From the NCBI RefSeq assembly GCF_023028345.1, contig NZ_CP095487.1, positions 1,178,001-1,242,000 on the forward strand: a DNA stretch of 64,000 nt. The letters run 5' to 3'. The DNA is from Halorientalis marina (GTDB lineage Archaea; Halobacteriota; Halobacteria; Halobacteriales; Haloarculaceae). This document shows positions 7,817-16,457 of the stretch, piece by piece. Position numbers and translations under genes: made by a program. Positions within the stretch are counted from its first letter, which is position 1; each line of letters begins with the position of its first letter. The notes beneath the pieces were generated by a model. That model made no database searches. It was not told the DNA's origin and worked only from the letters and a program-made list of their open reading frames with translations.

Positions 7817-8301
7817 TCACTTCCAACCACACCCCATTACCCCATTGTATTAACACGACTGAGCGGGGTTCAAACGAGGACTGTAGCCCGTCAATCGACC
7901 AGTGGACCGGTTCCAAGACTCCCATCCACTCCGTAACGACTCGATACACGGCGGAGGTTCCGTGACTAGGTGAAAAATCTGATAATTCGAAATCCACGAG
8001 AAGGTATCCGGGTCCCGCTGTGAATATCAACGGCTGTAACGCGGATCGGCATCGAACCGGTTACCCCATCATTAATTTCCGGAACCGGAACCCGAAACGA
8101 CCGCCGAGCTATCGATCCCAACTGGCTACGTGTGAACACTAGTTTACTACCGAAAACCATTTTATGTATACCAACCAACAAGGAAACCACACTAATTCGG
8201 GCCGGCGGGTCCGAGGCGGTGGGGTACGACGCGGTCGACCATGGAGGTGGGCGACCGACGAGCGGAGTTGTCGGCGATTCGGCGTTCGGATCGCAGCGGA
8301 C

Positions 8302-8315
8302 TGACTGAGCAGTCA
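8302..8315. promoter_or_regulatory. Inverted repeat TGACTG-AG-CAGTCA, operator candidate
   Basis: A perfect 6-bp inverted repeat with a 2-bp centre, 22 bases before the GTG start of the winged-helix gene. Position and symmetry fit binding by a dimeric regulator, possibly the product of the adjacent gene (autoregulation, inferred). Confidence 0.4.
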
Positions 8316-8337
8316 CCCGAACCCGGGGGTATCCACA

Positions 8338-8937
8338 GTGAGCAAAGCAAGGCAACCGTCGTCGACGGATGGAATCGAAGCAGACGAAGCGACATCGGAC
8401 GATGTATCGACCGACGAGGTGTTCGAGGTACTGAGCAACCAGCGCCGCCGGTTCACGCTCCACTACCTGAAACACAGGAACGAGCGGGTCGAACTGGGCG
8501 AGCTCTCCGAGCGCGTGGCGTCCTGGGAGAACGAGACGTCACTCGACGAGGTCGATTCGGCCGAGCGCAAGCGCGTGTACACGTCTCTGCAGTCCCACCA
8601 CCTGCCGAAGATGGCGGAGCGCGGGATCGTCGAGTACGACGAACGGGCGGGCGAGATCGAACTCGACGAGAGCGCGGCGAACTTGGACGTGTACCTGGAG
8701 GTCGTCGAAGGGAAAGACGTGCCCTGGAGCCAGTACTACCTCGCGCTCGGTGCGGTCGACGCCGGGCTCGTCGCCGCCGCGGCTGCGGGCGTGCCGCCGT
8801 TCGGCGCGCTCTCGGCCGTCGCGCTGGCGGCGTTCGTGGTTACGACGCTCGTGGTCTCGGCGGCGGTCCATGTCTACCACGACTCCTCGCAGCGACTCGG
8901 CGAACGGGAGCGCCCGCCGGAGGTCAGGGACCGATGA
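8338..8937 (+). CDS. Winged-helix (DUF7344-type) membrane-associated regulator
   Basis: 199 aa from a GTG start. Residues about 28-115 form a haloarchaeal winged-helix domain (VFEVLSNQRRRFTLHYLKH, LGELSERVASWE, RKRVYTSLQSHHLPKMAERGIVEYD). This is the 'DUF7344' type found next to secreted-protein genes. The C-terminal part (about 135-185) contains two hydrophobic segments, so the protein is probably membrane-bound and may sense the envelope. Its stop overlaps the next start by ATGA, so it is co-expressed with the secreted protein at 8934. Likely local regulator of the surface-protein island (inference). Confidence 0.78.
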   Translation: MSKARQPSSTDGIEADEATSDDVSTDEVFEVLSNQRRRFTLHYLKHRNERVELGELSERVASWENETSLDEVDSAERKRVYTSLQSHHLPKMAERGIVEYDERAGEIELDESAANLDVYLEVVEGKDVPWSQYYLALGAVDAGLVAAAAAGVPPFGALSAVALAAFVVTTLVVSAAVHVYHDSSQRLGERERPPEVRDR

Positions 8938-9611
8938 GCCGACTCCGGTACGCCAGTCTCGCGTTGATCGTCGCCGCGGCGCTACTGGCTACCGGGTCGG
9001 GTGCGTTCTCGTCGGTCGACGCGAGCCGGGCCAGTTCCGTGGGCGTCGCGAGCGACCAGCGGGCGTATCTCGGTGTCACCGTCGTCGAAACAGAGGGAAC
9101 CGTCGGCGGCGGTTCGTTCTCCCTTCTGGAACTTACAGACAACTTCCCTGAAGAGGTGGATGTCGACTCGGTAAGTCTCCCCAACGACGCGCCGATCAGT
9201 TACGACTCGGACGAAGTAGACGGCGATGTCGAGGTCGTGTGTGAGGAAGCGACCGGTGATGAGGGTGAATCAGTAACACTCGAAATAGCAGCCAGCGGGG
9301 AAACGATTGAGGTCACGAAAAACGAGGAGGTTACGGTGACGTGTATCGACCCCGAAGAGACGCCGACCTTCCGTGGCTGTGGCCGTGTCGATACCGATAA
9401 AACGATAGAACAGACTGTCTTGTATAGCCAAGGAAACGGCCAGGGTGGTGGGCCCTTAGTCGGTGTCCGCGTTGATGGACGCGCTTATAAGAATCCCAAC
9501 TTCGACTTCGAGAACACAAACTGCGGTAACTCGGGCGGAAAGCGGCCCGGTATCGAGGTCACTGACCCACCGTGGACCGGTAACGGGGACTACATCGTCA
9601 ACAGTCCGTAG
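8934..9611 (+). CDS. Secreted protein with SipW-substrate-like leader
   Basis: 225 aa. The start at 8934 is chosen because it overlaps the upstream stop (ATGA) and begins a typical leader, MSRLRYASLALIVAAALL, ending GSGAFSSVDASR as in the minus-strand paralogues. The mature part opens VGVASDQRAYLGV, a start seen in haloarchaeal surface proteins. It carries several cysteines (EVVCEE, VTCID, GCG, NCGN) that could form disulfides. The 3' half is lower in GC. No enzyme motif. Probably another fibre or matrix component exported and cut by the same peptidase (inference). Confidence 0.7.
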   Translation: MSRLRYASLALIVAAALLATGSGAFSSVDASRASSVGVASDQRAYLGVTVVETEGTVGGGSFSLLELTDNFPEEVDVDSVSLPNDAPISYDSDEVDGDVEVVCEEATGDEGESVTLEIAASGETIEVTKNEEVTVTCIDPEETPTFRGCGRVDTDKTIEQTVLYSQGNGQGGGPLVGVRVDGRAYKNPNFDFENTNCGNSGGKRPGIEVTDPPWTGNGDYIVNSP

Positions 9612-9719
9612 CTGCTGATCGGCTTCGGTGGGCCGTATTCGAGTGTTTTCACTGGCTGATTAGACTACTGATAACGATCAGCAAGGCCACTTCAACCACC
9701 GTCTATGGCCGCGGACGCC

Positions 9720-9725
9720 TTTATT
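9720..9725 (+). promoter_or_regulatory. TATA-like box of acyl-CoA ligase gene
   Basis: TTTATT lies about 27-32 bases before the ATG at 9752. That spacing fits a leaderless haloarchaeal transcript starting near the initiation codon. Confidence 0.45.
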
Positions 9726-9751
9726 TGAAGAGAAGATCATGACGAATACGA

Positions 9752-11443
9752 ATGTCCGAGACACGACAGACGCCGGAGCGACCGTGGTTCAGGGAGTACG
9801 AGCAGTTCGGGGTGCCGGAGACGCTGGAGCCGTATCCGGACGAGCCGGTTCACGGGTTCCTCTACGACGCCGCCGAGGAGAACCCGGAACAGGGGATCGT
9901 CCAGATGGGGAAGAAACACCCCTACACCGAACTGACGAACCAGGTCGACCGCCTTGCGACGGCGCTCCGCGAACGGGGGGTAGAGAAGGGGAGTCGCGTG
10001 GCGACAGTGCTGCCGACCTCGGTCCAGTTCGTGATCGCCGAGAACGCCATCTCGCGGGCCGGGGGCGTCCACATCCCGAACGACTTCCTCGACGCCGAGG
10101 AGGACCTGATCTACCGGCTCGAACAGGGCCAGCCCGAAGTGCTGATCGGGCAGGACAAGCACCGCGATCTCATCATGAGCCTGAAGGAGGAACTCGACCT
10201 CACCGACGTCATCCTCACCGAGGTCGAGGACTACGGCTCGGACCCGCCGGAATCCCACGAGGAGATCGATGGCATCGAGTGGCTGACCGACGTGATCGAG
10301 GCCGCCGACCCGGACCCGCCCGAGATCGAGTTCGACGTGACCGAGGACGTCCACACGCTCTTGTTCACCGGGGGAACGACGGGGCTGCCGAAGGGGTGTC
10401 AGCTGACCCATCGCAACCTCGTCGCCAACTCCCTGCAGGGCGTCGCGGTCCAGTCGCGGATGGCGGACATGATGCGGGGCAGCGAGGCCGCGGTCATGGC
10501 CCTGCCGATGTACCACGCCTACGGTTACTCGGTGATGCACTCGCTCGTCGAGCTATCGCTGGACATCCTGATGGTGCCCGACGCGCGGGACACCGAGATG
10601 ATGGTCGACCTCATCGAGGACTACGAACCGCTGGTCATGCTCGGGGTCCCCACCCAGTTCATGAACATCGTCAACGAGGACCTCGAACAGGACATCATCG
10701 GCCTCTCGGGGTCGGCGCCGCTGGCGACCGAGACCAAAGAGCAGTTCGAGGAGAAATCGAAGGGCGTATCCCAGGGCTACGGCCTCTCGGAGATGTCCCC
10801 GATCACGCACTTCAACGTCCGCGGCCTGCAGGATATGCTCGTGGGCCAGGACACCCGTGAACAGGGCTTCGACATGCCGACCATCGGCGTCCCCGCGCCC
10901 GACACCGAGGTCAAACTCCGGGACGTCGACACCGACGAGGAGATCCCCATCGGGAAGGCCATCGACGAGGAACTGGAGGGCGAACTCCTGCTCAACGGGC
11001 CACAGCGGATGAAGGGCTACCTCGACGAGGACAAGAATCCCTTCGACGAGGACGGCTTCGTCTCGACCGGCGACGTGGCGAAGGTCGACCCGATGGGGCG
11101 GTTCTACATCGTCGACCGCGTGAAGAACATGATCAACGTCTCGGGACTGAAGGTCTACTCCGAGGAGGTCGACGAGGTGTTGTTCTCGCATCCGGGCGTC
11201 CACCGCCCGGCGACCATCGGCGCACCCGACCCCGAGCGGCCGGGCAGCGAGATCGTCGTCATCTACGCCGAACCGGACCCGAACTACGACGGGGATCTGA
11301 CCGAGGGTGACGTCCGCGACCACCTCGAAGGCAAAGTGCCGAAGCAGGCCATGCCCGAGGAGATCCACATCGTCGACGAGATTCCGCTGACAGACGTGGG
11401 CAAGACCGACAAGCAGGAACTGAAGTCCCGCCACGAGGGCTGA
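9752..11443 (+). CDS. AMP-dependent acyl-CoA synthetase (fatty-acid/acyl ligase)
   Basis: 563 aa, usual length for class I adenylate-forming ligases that make acyl-AMP and then acyl-CoA. Visible motifs: LLFTGGTTGLPKG (A3, ATP phosphate loop), GYGLSEMSP (A5), STGDVAKVD (A7), VDRVKNMINVSGLKVYSEEV (A8 hinge) and PLTDVGKTDKQEL with the A10 lysine. Overall look is closest to long-chain fatty acid-CoA ligases. Cytosolic, soluble, no signal. Monocistronic between a secreted-protein operon and a membrane protein gene. The substrate cannot be read from sequence. Confidence 0.88.
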   Translation: MSETRQTPERPWFREYEQFGVPETLEPYPDEPVHGFLYDAAEENPEQGIVQMGKKHPYTELTNQVDRLATALRERGVEKGSRVATVLPTSVQFVIAENAISRAGGVHIPNDFLDAEEDLIYRLEQGQPEVLIGQDKHRDLIMSLKEELDLTDVILTEVEDYGSDPPESHEEIDGIEWLTDVIEAADPDPPEIEFDVTEDVHTLLFTGGTTGLPKGCQLTHRNLVANSLQGVAVQSRMADMMRGSEAAVMALPMYHAYGYSVMHSLVELSLDILMVPDARDTEMMVDLIEDYEPLVMLGVPTQFMNIVNEDLEQDIIGLSGSAPLATETKEQFEEKSKGVSQGYGLSEMSPITHFNVRGLQDMLVGQDTREQGFDMPTIGVPAPDTEVKLRDVDTDEEIPIGKAIDEELEGELLLNGPQRMKGYLDEDKNPFDEDGFVSTGDVAKVDPMGRFYIVDRVKNMINVSGLKVYSEEVDEVLFSHPGVHRPATIGAPDPERPGSEIVVIYAEPDPNYDGDLTEGDVRDHLEGKVPKQAMPEEIHIVDEIPLTDVGKTDKQELKSRHEG

Positions 11444-11556
11444 CGGACCTGCCCCGATTCGTAATTTCCGCTTACACTTCTCTTCGGCCCGGTATCGGGG
11501 GGTTGCGCACCCCTGCGCCCCCTTCGGGCGCGGTGACCGAGATACTGAGGGACAAC

Positions 11557-11564
11557 ATATATAC
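11557..11564 (+). promoter_or_regulatory. Promoter-like ATATATA box
   Basis: ATATATA lies in the 218-nt gap before the gene at 11663. It is about 100 nt upstream of that start, implying a transcript with an untranslated leader. This fits the clear GGAGGTG ribosome-binding site at about 11652-11658. Confidence 0.4.
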
Positions 11565-11662
11565 CAACCGAGAAAGTGCACAGAGTGTATGAAGTCACGT
11601 GACAGGTTAGCTGCTCGACAGTGGGACGATGGGTGTGTGGCCGACCGTCGAGGAGGTGTCGT

Positions 11663-12838
11663 ATGTCGGTAGGTGGCGCGGCCGGTGGCGGACTGCTGGC
11701 CGGGAAAGCGAAGATCGCGGTCGCGGCGCTGGTCATCGTCGGCGGCGGCGGTGCCGCGTACGCCGCGACGGGTGGTGACGTGCCGTTCGTCGGCGGGTCG
11801 AGCGGGATGGTCGACACCGTGCCCGAAGACGTGGACCTGGTGATGTACGTCGACTCGTCGCTCGCCGACGACGAGGCGACACAGGCCCTCGGAGAGGAGT
11901 TAGGTGCAGTAGCGGGCGCGGGCGAGTCGAGTGATTCGGAGGCGTTACGCGAGAGCTTCGAAGACGAGTACGGGTTGAGCTACGACGAGTTCGATAGCGT
12001 GGTCGTCTTCGGTCAGTATCCGGAGGACGGAGCAGGGAGTCCGGCCTCCCAGATTTCGGGTGCCGGCTACAGCGCGGCTCTGATCGAGTCGAGCTGGGCC
12101 GAGGACGACTTCGTCGACGCGGCCGAGGAGGCGCCGAGCGGCGACGCCACCACGGTCTACGAGGAAGACGAGTACGAGGGGTACACGATCTACATCCAGA
12201 AACCCGAGGAAGACGACGTCGACGACTTCCGCCAGGACACGGAGAACCCGACCTACATCGGCGTCATCTCCGAGGGCCAGTACGTCGTCGGTAGCGAGGA
12301 CGCGGTCAAGGACGCCCTCGACGTGGACGCCGGCGAGGAGGATTCCTTCAGCGGTGACCTCCGGAACGCGTACGACAGCGCCCGCGACGGGATGGTCAAG
12401 TTCGCGTCGACCCTGCCCGAGGACCAGGTCGGCTCCGGGATGGCCTCACAGTCCGCCGAGAACGTGGACGTCGTGGCCGGATCGTACTACTCCTCCGGGA
12501 GCGAGACCGTCGGCATGGAGGTCCGCATGGTGACCGGCGATTCCAGTGACGCCGAGGACATCGTCGACCAGATCGACGGCGCCGCCGCGTCCGTCGAAGA
12601 GAGCGTTCAGGACGACGACGTGGTCGCACTGGTGGAAAGCGTCGAAACGTCGCAGGACGGCTCGACGGCCGTCGTCACCTTCGAGGCCGACGTGGATACC
12701 ATCGCCGACGGGCTCGAAGGCATCGGGCCGATGATGGGCGGCTTCGGCGGTGGCGGTGCCGGCGGCTTCAGTAGCAGCGTCGCCGGTCCCGCCGAGAGTT
12801 ACGGTGCCGTCGAGGCGCCCGCCGCGAACCCGGCCTGA
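11663..12838 (+). CDS. Membrane-anchored extracytoplasmic protein of unknown function
   Basis: 391 aa. The start at 11663 is preferred to the longer frame because GGAGGTG lies 5 bases upstream and the protein then opens with an N-terminal membrane segment (KIAVAALVIVGGGGAAYAA, residues about 15-33). The large acidic ectodomain contains DTVPEDVDLVMYVDSSLADDE, YDEFDSVVVFGQY, YEGYTIYIQKP and YIGVISEGQYVVGSEDAVK. This is a pattern of repeated alpha/beta units that I know only from uncharacterised haloarchaeal proteins. The end is Gly/Ala-rich. A surface or secreted role is inferred; no family assigned. Confidence 0.65.
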   Translation: MSVGGAAGGGLLAGKAKIAVAALVIVGGGGAAYAATGGDVPFVGGSSGMVDTVPEDVDLVMYVDSSLADDEATQALGEELGAVAGAGESSDSEALRESFEDEYGLSYDEFDSVVVFGQYPEDGAGSPASQISGAGYSAALIESSWAEDDFVDAAEEAPSGDATTVYEEDEYEGYTIYIQKPEEDDVDDFRQDTENPTYIGVISEGQYVVGSEDAVKDALDVDAGEEDSFSGDLRNAYDSARDGMVKFASTLPEDQVGSGMASQSAENVDVVAGSYYSSGSETVGMEVRMVTGDSSDAEDIVDQIDGAAASVEESVQDDDVVALVESVETSQDGSTAVVTFEADVDTIADGLEGIGPMMGGFGGGGAGGFSSSVAGPAESYGAVEAPAANPA

Positions 12839-13011
12839 GACGGCTGTCACCACCGAATCGGATATTTTTGCGTCCACTCGTTCGGGTGCCGGACTGGGGG
12901 GCCGCCAGCTCGACGCATTCCAGTCGGGTCCAGCCGGTGTGTCGCTTCGTCGTTTCGGGACGCTAACAGCAGGCTCAAGTCCCCCCGCCACGGATACCGC
13001 GGACGACCGCG

Positions 13012-14082
13012 ATGAACCTCCCGTCGCTTTTCAAAAAAGAGGTCCTGTGGAGCCGTCACAGGATCCTCGTCCTCCTCCTCCTGTTGGTCCTCCTCCCGTC
13101 GTTTTTCGCCTACACGACCGTTGCCTTCCAGACCGTCGTGCCCGAGGACGCGCCCATCGCCATCGTCCCGGAGAACGAGAACGTCTCCCAGAACGGGATG
13201 GACATCATCACCGGCGGCGCGTCGCTGTTCGCCGACCCGGAGGTCTACGAGAATCGGTCCCAGGCGATGACGGCGCTCAGACGCGAGAGCGTCTACGCGG
13301 TGCTCGAAGTGCCACCCGGTATCCTGGACGAGTCGACCGAGAACGCGACGTTCTCGCTGTACGTCGACGGGAGCATCGTTCCCTTCGGCGAGCCGTCGAA
13401 GGCGATCCGGGGAATCATGGCGTTCTACCTGAACGAGAACCTCCCGGCCGACGTGTCCGTTGAGCGTGTCGTGATGGGGGCCGATTACACCCTCTCGGAG
13501 TACCTCATCCCCGTGTTTCTGATGGGGATGCTCCTGCTGTTCGCGTTCACCTACGTCCCCTACAACCTCGCACGGGAGTCGGACGTGCTGGAACGCCTGC
13601 TGGTAGAGGCATCACTGGAGGAGGTCATCGTCACGAAGATCGGCTACTTCACGGCGTTGATGTGCCTGCCGATACTCTCGTTCGCGGCGACGGCGTGGTA
13701 CCTGGACTACGGCGTGACGCTTCTGTCCCCGTCGGTCGTCGGGGTGTTCCTGCTCACGTTCGTCTATCTCACCGCCATCAGCATGAGCATCATGATCCTC
13801 ACGGACTTCTCGACGGTCGGCCGGTTCGTCAACGTCGCGGCCCTGTTCGCGGTGCTCACCTTCTCCAGTCTCGTCTATCCCGTGGGCTTTTTCTCGCCGC
13901 TCAGACAGGAGATCGCGCGACTGATGCCGCTTCACTACTCGATGATCATGGCCCGGAGCCTCTCGATGAAAGACGTGAGCGTCACGCTCTTTACCGACTG
14001 GCTCCTCGTGCTCGTCGGGTTCACGGCGGCGACCGCCGTGCTACTGAAACTCTCGATCATCCGCTACGAGCGAACGAGGTGA
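13012..14082 (+). CDS. ABC-2 type exporter permease
   Basis: 356 aa. N-terminal membrane helix (residues 18-40), an external loop of about 120 residues (VVPEDAPIAIVPENEN, IITGGASLFADPEVYEN, NATFSLYVDGSIVPFG), then five to six membrane helices to the C-terminus (YLIPVFLMGMLLLFAFTYVPYNLARE onward). This is the NatB/YhaP-like layout of ABC-2 exporters. It ends 2 bases before the ATPase gene, so the pair forms one transporter. Substrate unknown; such pairs export ions, antibiotics or lipids. Two ABC-2 subunits are often required, but only one is seen, so it may act as a homodimer. Confidence 0.85.
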   Translation: MNLPSLFKKEVLWSRHRILVLLLLLVLLPSFFAYTTVAFQTVVPEDAPIAIVPENENVSQNGMDIITGGASLFADPEVYENRSQAMTALRRESVYAVLEVPPGILDESTENATFSLYVDGSIVPFGEPSKAIRGIMAFYLNENLPADVSVERVVMGADYTLSEYLIPVFLMGMLLLFAFTYVPYNLARESDVLERLLVEASLEEVIVTKIGYFTALMCLPILSFAATAWYLDYGVTLLSPSVVGVFLLTFVYLTAISMSIMILTDFSTVGRFVNVAALFAVLTFSSLVYPVGFFSPLRQEIARLMPLHYSMIMARSLSMKDVSVTLFTDWLLVLVGFTAATAVLLKLSIIRYERTR

Positions 14083-14084
14083 CC

Positions 14085-14909
14085 ATGACGGGACCACGCG
14101 ACGAACTCGACGGCGACGCGACGAACGGGCACTCGACGACCGGCGACCGGGCGAGCGACGACGAGCGTGCGATCCTCACGCTCCGCGGTGTCGAGAAGAC
14201 CTACGGCGGGGTCGTCGCGCTCGACGGTATCGACCTGACCGTCGGGGCGGGCGATTTCCACTGTCTCGTCGGCCCGAACGGTTCGGGGAAGTCGACGCTG
14301 CTCCGGATCGTCCTCGGACTGACACAGCCCTCCGCGGGGGCGGTGTCGCTGCCCGAGGGCGGCGTCGGCTGTGGGTTCCAGCGGGGGAACTTCTACCGCG
14401 GGCTGACTGTCGACGAGAACCTCGACGTGTTCGGGGCGCTGATGGGGGCCGACGACGCGGCCTGGCGCGAGGAGGTCGTCGAGACGCTGCGTCTCGACCG
14501 CGTGCGGGACCGCGTCGCGAGGGACCTCTCCGGCGGCTTCGCGAAGAAACTCGACCTCGCGCTCGCCATGCTCGACCGACCGGACGTGCTCTTTCTCGAC
14601 GAGCCCTTCGGCGACCTCGACGACGTCTCGAAGGAGCGACTGTTCTCGTTCCTGCGGGCCTACAGCGACGCCGGCAACGCCGTCGTCGTCTCGACCCACC
14701 ACCTCGTCGACTTCGAACCGCTCGTCGACTGGCTGACGATCCTCCACGACGGCGTGGTCGTCGTCGACGACGCCGCCGACCGGATCGACCTCGCCGGGCA
14801 CGACTCGCTCCAGGCGTTCTACGTCGACCGTATCCTCGAACTCGAACGCGGGACTGACGCGACGGACGGGCCCACCCTCGACGCCATCGAGGACGGCCGA
14901 CGGTCGTGA
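14085..14909 (+). CDS. ABC transporter ATP-binding protein (exporter partner)
   Basis: 274 aa. Walker A GPNGSGKST, Q-loop CGFQRGNFYRG, signature LSGGFAKKLDLAL, Walker B VLFLDEPFGDLDDV and switch VVVSTHH are all present, so it should be active. The start at 14085 follows the permease stop by 2 bases. The N-terminal 30 residues are an acidic extension before the conserved ILTLRGVEKTYGG. Drives the ABC-2 permease next to it. Confidence 0.9.
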   Translation: MTGPRDELDGDATNGHSTTGDRASDDERAILTLRGVEKTYGGVVALDGIDLTVGAGDFHCLVGPNGSGKSTLLRIVLGLTQPSAGAVSLPEGGVGCGFQRGNFYRGLTVDENLDVFGALMGADDAAWREEVVETLRLDRVRDRVARDLSGGFAKKLDLALAMLDRPDVLFLDEPFGDLDDVSKERLFSFLRAYSDAGNAVVVSTHHLVDFEPLVDWLTILHDGVVVVDDAADRIDLAGHDSLQAFYVDRILELERGTDATDGPTLDAIEDGRRS

Positions 14910-14916
14910 GCGACCG

Positions 14917-16377
14917 TCAGCGGTTCCCGGGGTAGTCGCCGGCCCAGGGGTTCGCGTCTTCGAGCGCCGCAGCGATCCCCAGGAGGTCCGCCTCGGCGTA
15001 GCGCGGGCCGACGATCTGGAGGCCGACCGGGAGTCCATCGTCGGTCAGGCCGGCAGGCGCGTTCACGACCGGATGGCCCGTCAGATTGAACGGCCAGGTG
15101 AGCCCCCAGTCCATCGGGAGGCCGCCGGCCGACTGCCCCTCGATCTCGGTGGGGAACGGCTCGTCGTGGGTCAGCGGCGGCGTCGACAGCGTCGGCATCA
15201 CGAGCGCGTCGTGCTCGTCGAAGACGGCCTCGACCGCGTCGTAGAGTTCCGTGCGGACCTGGTTCGTTTCGAGGTAGTCCACGGCGTCGTAGCCCTCACC
15301 CATCCGGACGGTGTTGACGAAGGTGTCCGAGAGCTGGTCGGCGTGCTCGCCCGTCACGTCGACGCCGAACTCCTGGTCGAGGATGCGTGACTGGAGGGCA
15401 AAGAGCGGCGTCGCCTGCGAGCCGTACGCGTAGTTCAGGTCGCCTTTGCTCGGGGCGTCGACCGCGGCGTCGGCCACGGTCGCGCCTGCGTCCGCGAGTG
15501 CATCCATCGCGTCCCGGCAGCTGTCCGTGACCGTCGAGTGGACGGGGAAGGTATCGAGGTCGGGCGTGAACGCGACCGAGAACTCGTCGGCGTCGCGGTC
15601 GGTCGCGGCACGGTAGTCGTCGCTCGGCTCCGGGACGCTGAACGGGTCCGAACCGTCGGGGCCGACCATGACCGAGAGCATGAGCGCCAGGTCGTCGACG
15701 GTGCGGGCCATCGGGCCGACGACGCCGACGGGCGTGTGTGAACTGAAGGCGTCGGGGCGGGTGTCCTTCGGGACCAGCCCGAAGGTGGGCTTGACCGAGA
15801 CGATATTGCAGGGCGAGGCGGGATTGCGCAGGGAACCGCCGACGTCCGACCCAGTGGCGAGCGCACAGAGACCGTCCGCGAGTGCTGCCGCGCTCCCGCC
15901 GGAGGAGCCGCCGGCGTTGATCTCACCGTCGGGGTCGAACGGCGTCGGCGTCGGCCCGACGAGTTCGTTGTACGTCCGCATCGTGTGCCCCAGTTCGGGC
16001 GTGTTGGTCGTCCCGAGGACGATGGCGCCGGCCGCTTCGAGGCGCTCGACGATGATCGAGGTCTCCGCGGCGACGTTGTCGGAAAGCGGCGCACAGCCCA
16101 TCGTGTGCGGAACGCCCGTCTTCGTGAAGTGGAGGTCCTTGATGGCGACCGGAACGCCGTGGAGCGGGCCGAGGTCCGCGCCGTTCTCGACGGCTCGCTC
16201 CGCCTCGCGGGCGCGCTCCCGGGCGTCGTCCCCGAGGACGTTCACGTAGGCGTTCAGGTCGTCGTTGCGCTCGCCGATGCGGTCGAGGAAGGCGTCGACG
16301 AGTTCGACCGGCGAGCGGTCCCCCGTCCGGACTGCCTCGGCCAGTGCCGTGGCCGACTCGAAAGTGATGGTCGACAT
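14917..16377 (-). CDS. Amidase signature family amidase
   Basis: 486 aa, typical length. The catalytic Ser-cisSer-Lys triad is visible: Lys80 in AIKDLHF, Ser158 in GGSSGGSAAALA and nucleophile Ser182 in GSDVGGSLRNP. It hydrolyses a C-N amide bond of a small substrate that cannot be named from sequence. A GatA role is less likely, as no gatB or gatC is nearby. Converges on the ABC ATPase with an 8-base gap. Confidence 0.88.
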   Translation of the reverse strand: MSTITFESATALAEAVRTGDRSPVELVDAFLDRIGERNDDLNAYVNVLGDDARERAREAERAVENGADLGPLHGVPVAIKDLHFTKTGVPHTMGCAPLSDNVAAETSIIVERLEAAGAIVLGTTNTPELGHTMRTYNELVGPTPTPFDPDGEINAGGSSGGSAAALADGLCALATGSDVGGSLRNPASPCNIVSVKPTFGLVPKDTRPDAFSSHTPVGVVGPMARTVDDLALMLSVMVGPDGSDPFSVPEPSDDYRAATDRDADEFSVAFTPDLDTFPVHSTVTDSCRDAMDALADAGATVADAAVDAPSKGDLNYAYGSQATPLFALQSRILDQEFGVDVTGEHADQLSDTFVNTVRMGEGYDAVDYLETNQVRTELYDAVEAVFDEHDALVMPTLSTPPLTHDEPFPTEIEGQSAGGLPMDWGLTWPFNLTGHPVVNAPAGLTDDGLPVGLQIVGPRYAEADLLGIAAALEDANPWAGDYPGNR

Positions 16378-16457
16378 TCCCGTGTACGGGCGGACGGAAA
16401 CCGTGTAACGCTTGCGCCGAAAAAGCGAGGCCGTTTAGTGCCGAACCGCGTGATCGT

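Larger units (their letters stand above)
7779..8337. other. Divergent intergenic region, no gene seen
   Basis: About 560 bases between divergently transcribed secreted-protein genes. It contains the hairpin leader of the minus-strand series (7789-7816), an AT-rich patch with TTTATGTATA near 8160 that could serve as a promoter, and an inverted repeat at 8302-8315. Open frames here lack haloarchaeal codon bias and family resemblance. Confidence 0.5.

Noticed and set aside
7785..8030. 81-codon minus-strand frame upstream of the first DUF1102-like gene
   Set aside because: It overlaps the leader hairpin and lacks acidic bias or a ribosome-binding site.
8241..8933. Plus-strand frame joining to the secreted protein at 8934
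   Set aside because: It overlaps the winged-helix gene in another frame and is Arg-rich, unlike haloarchaeal proteins. The leader peptide begins at 8934.
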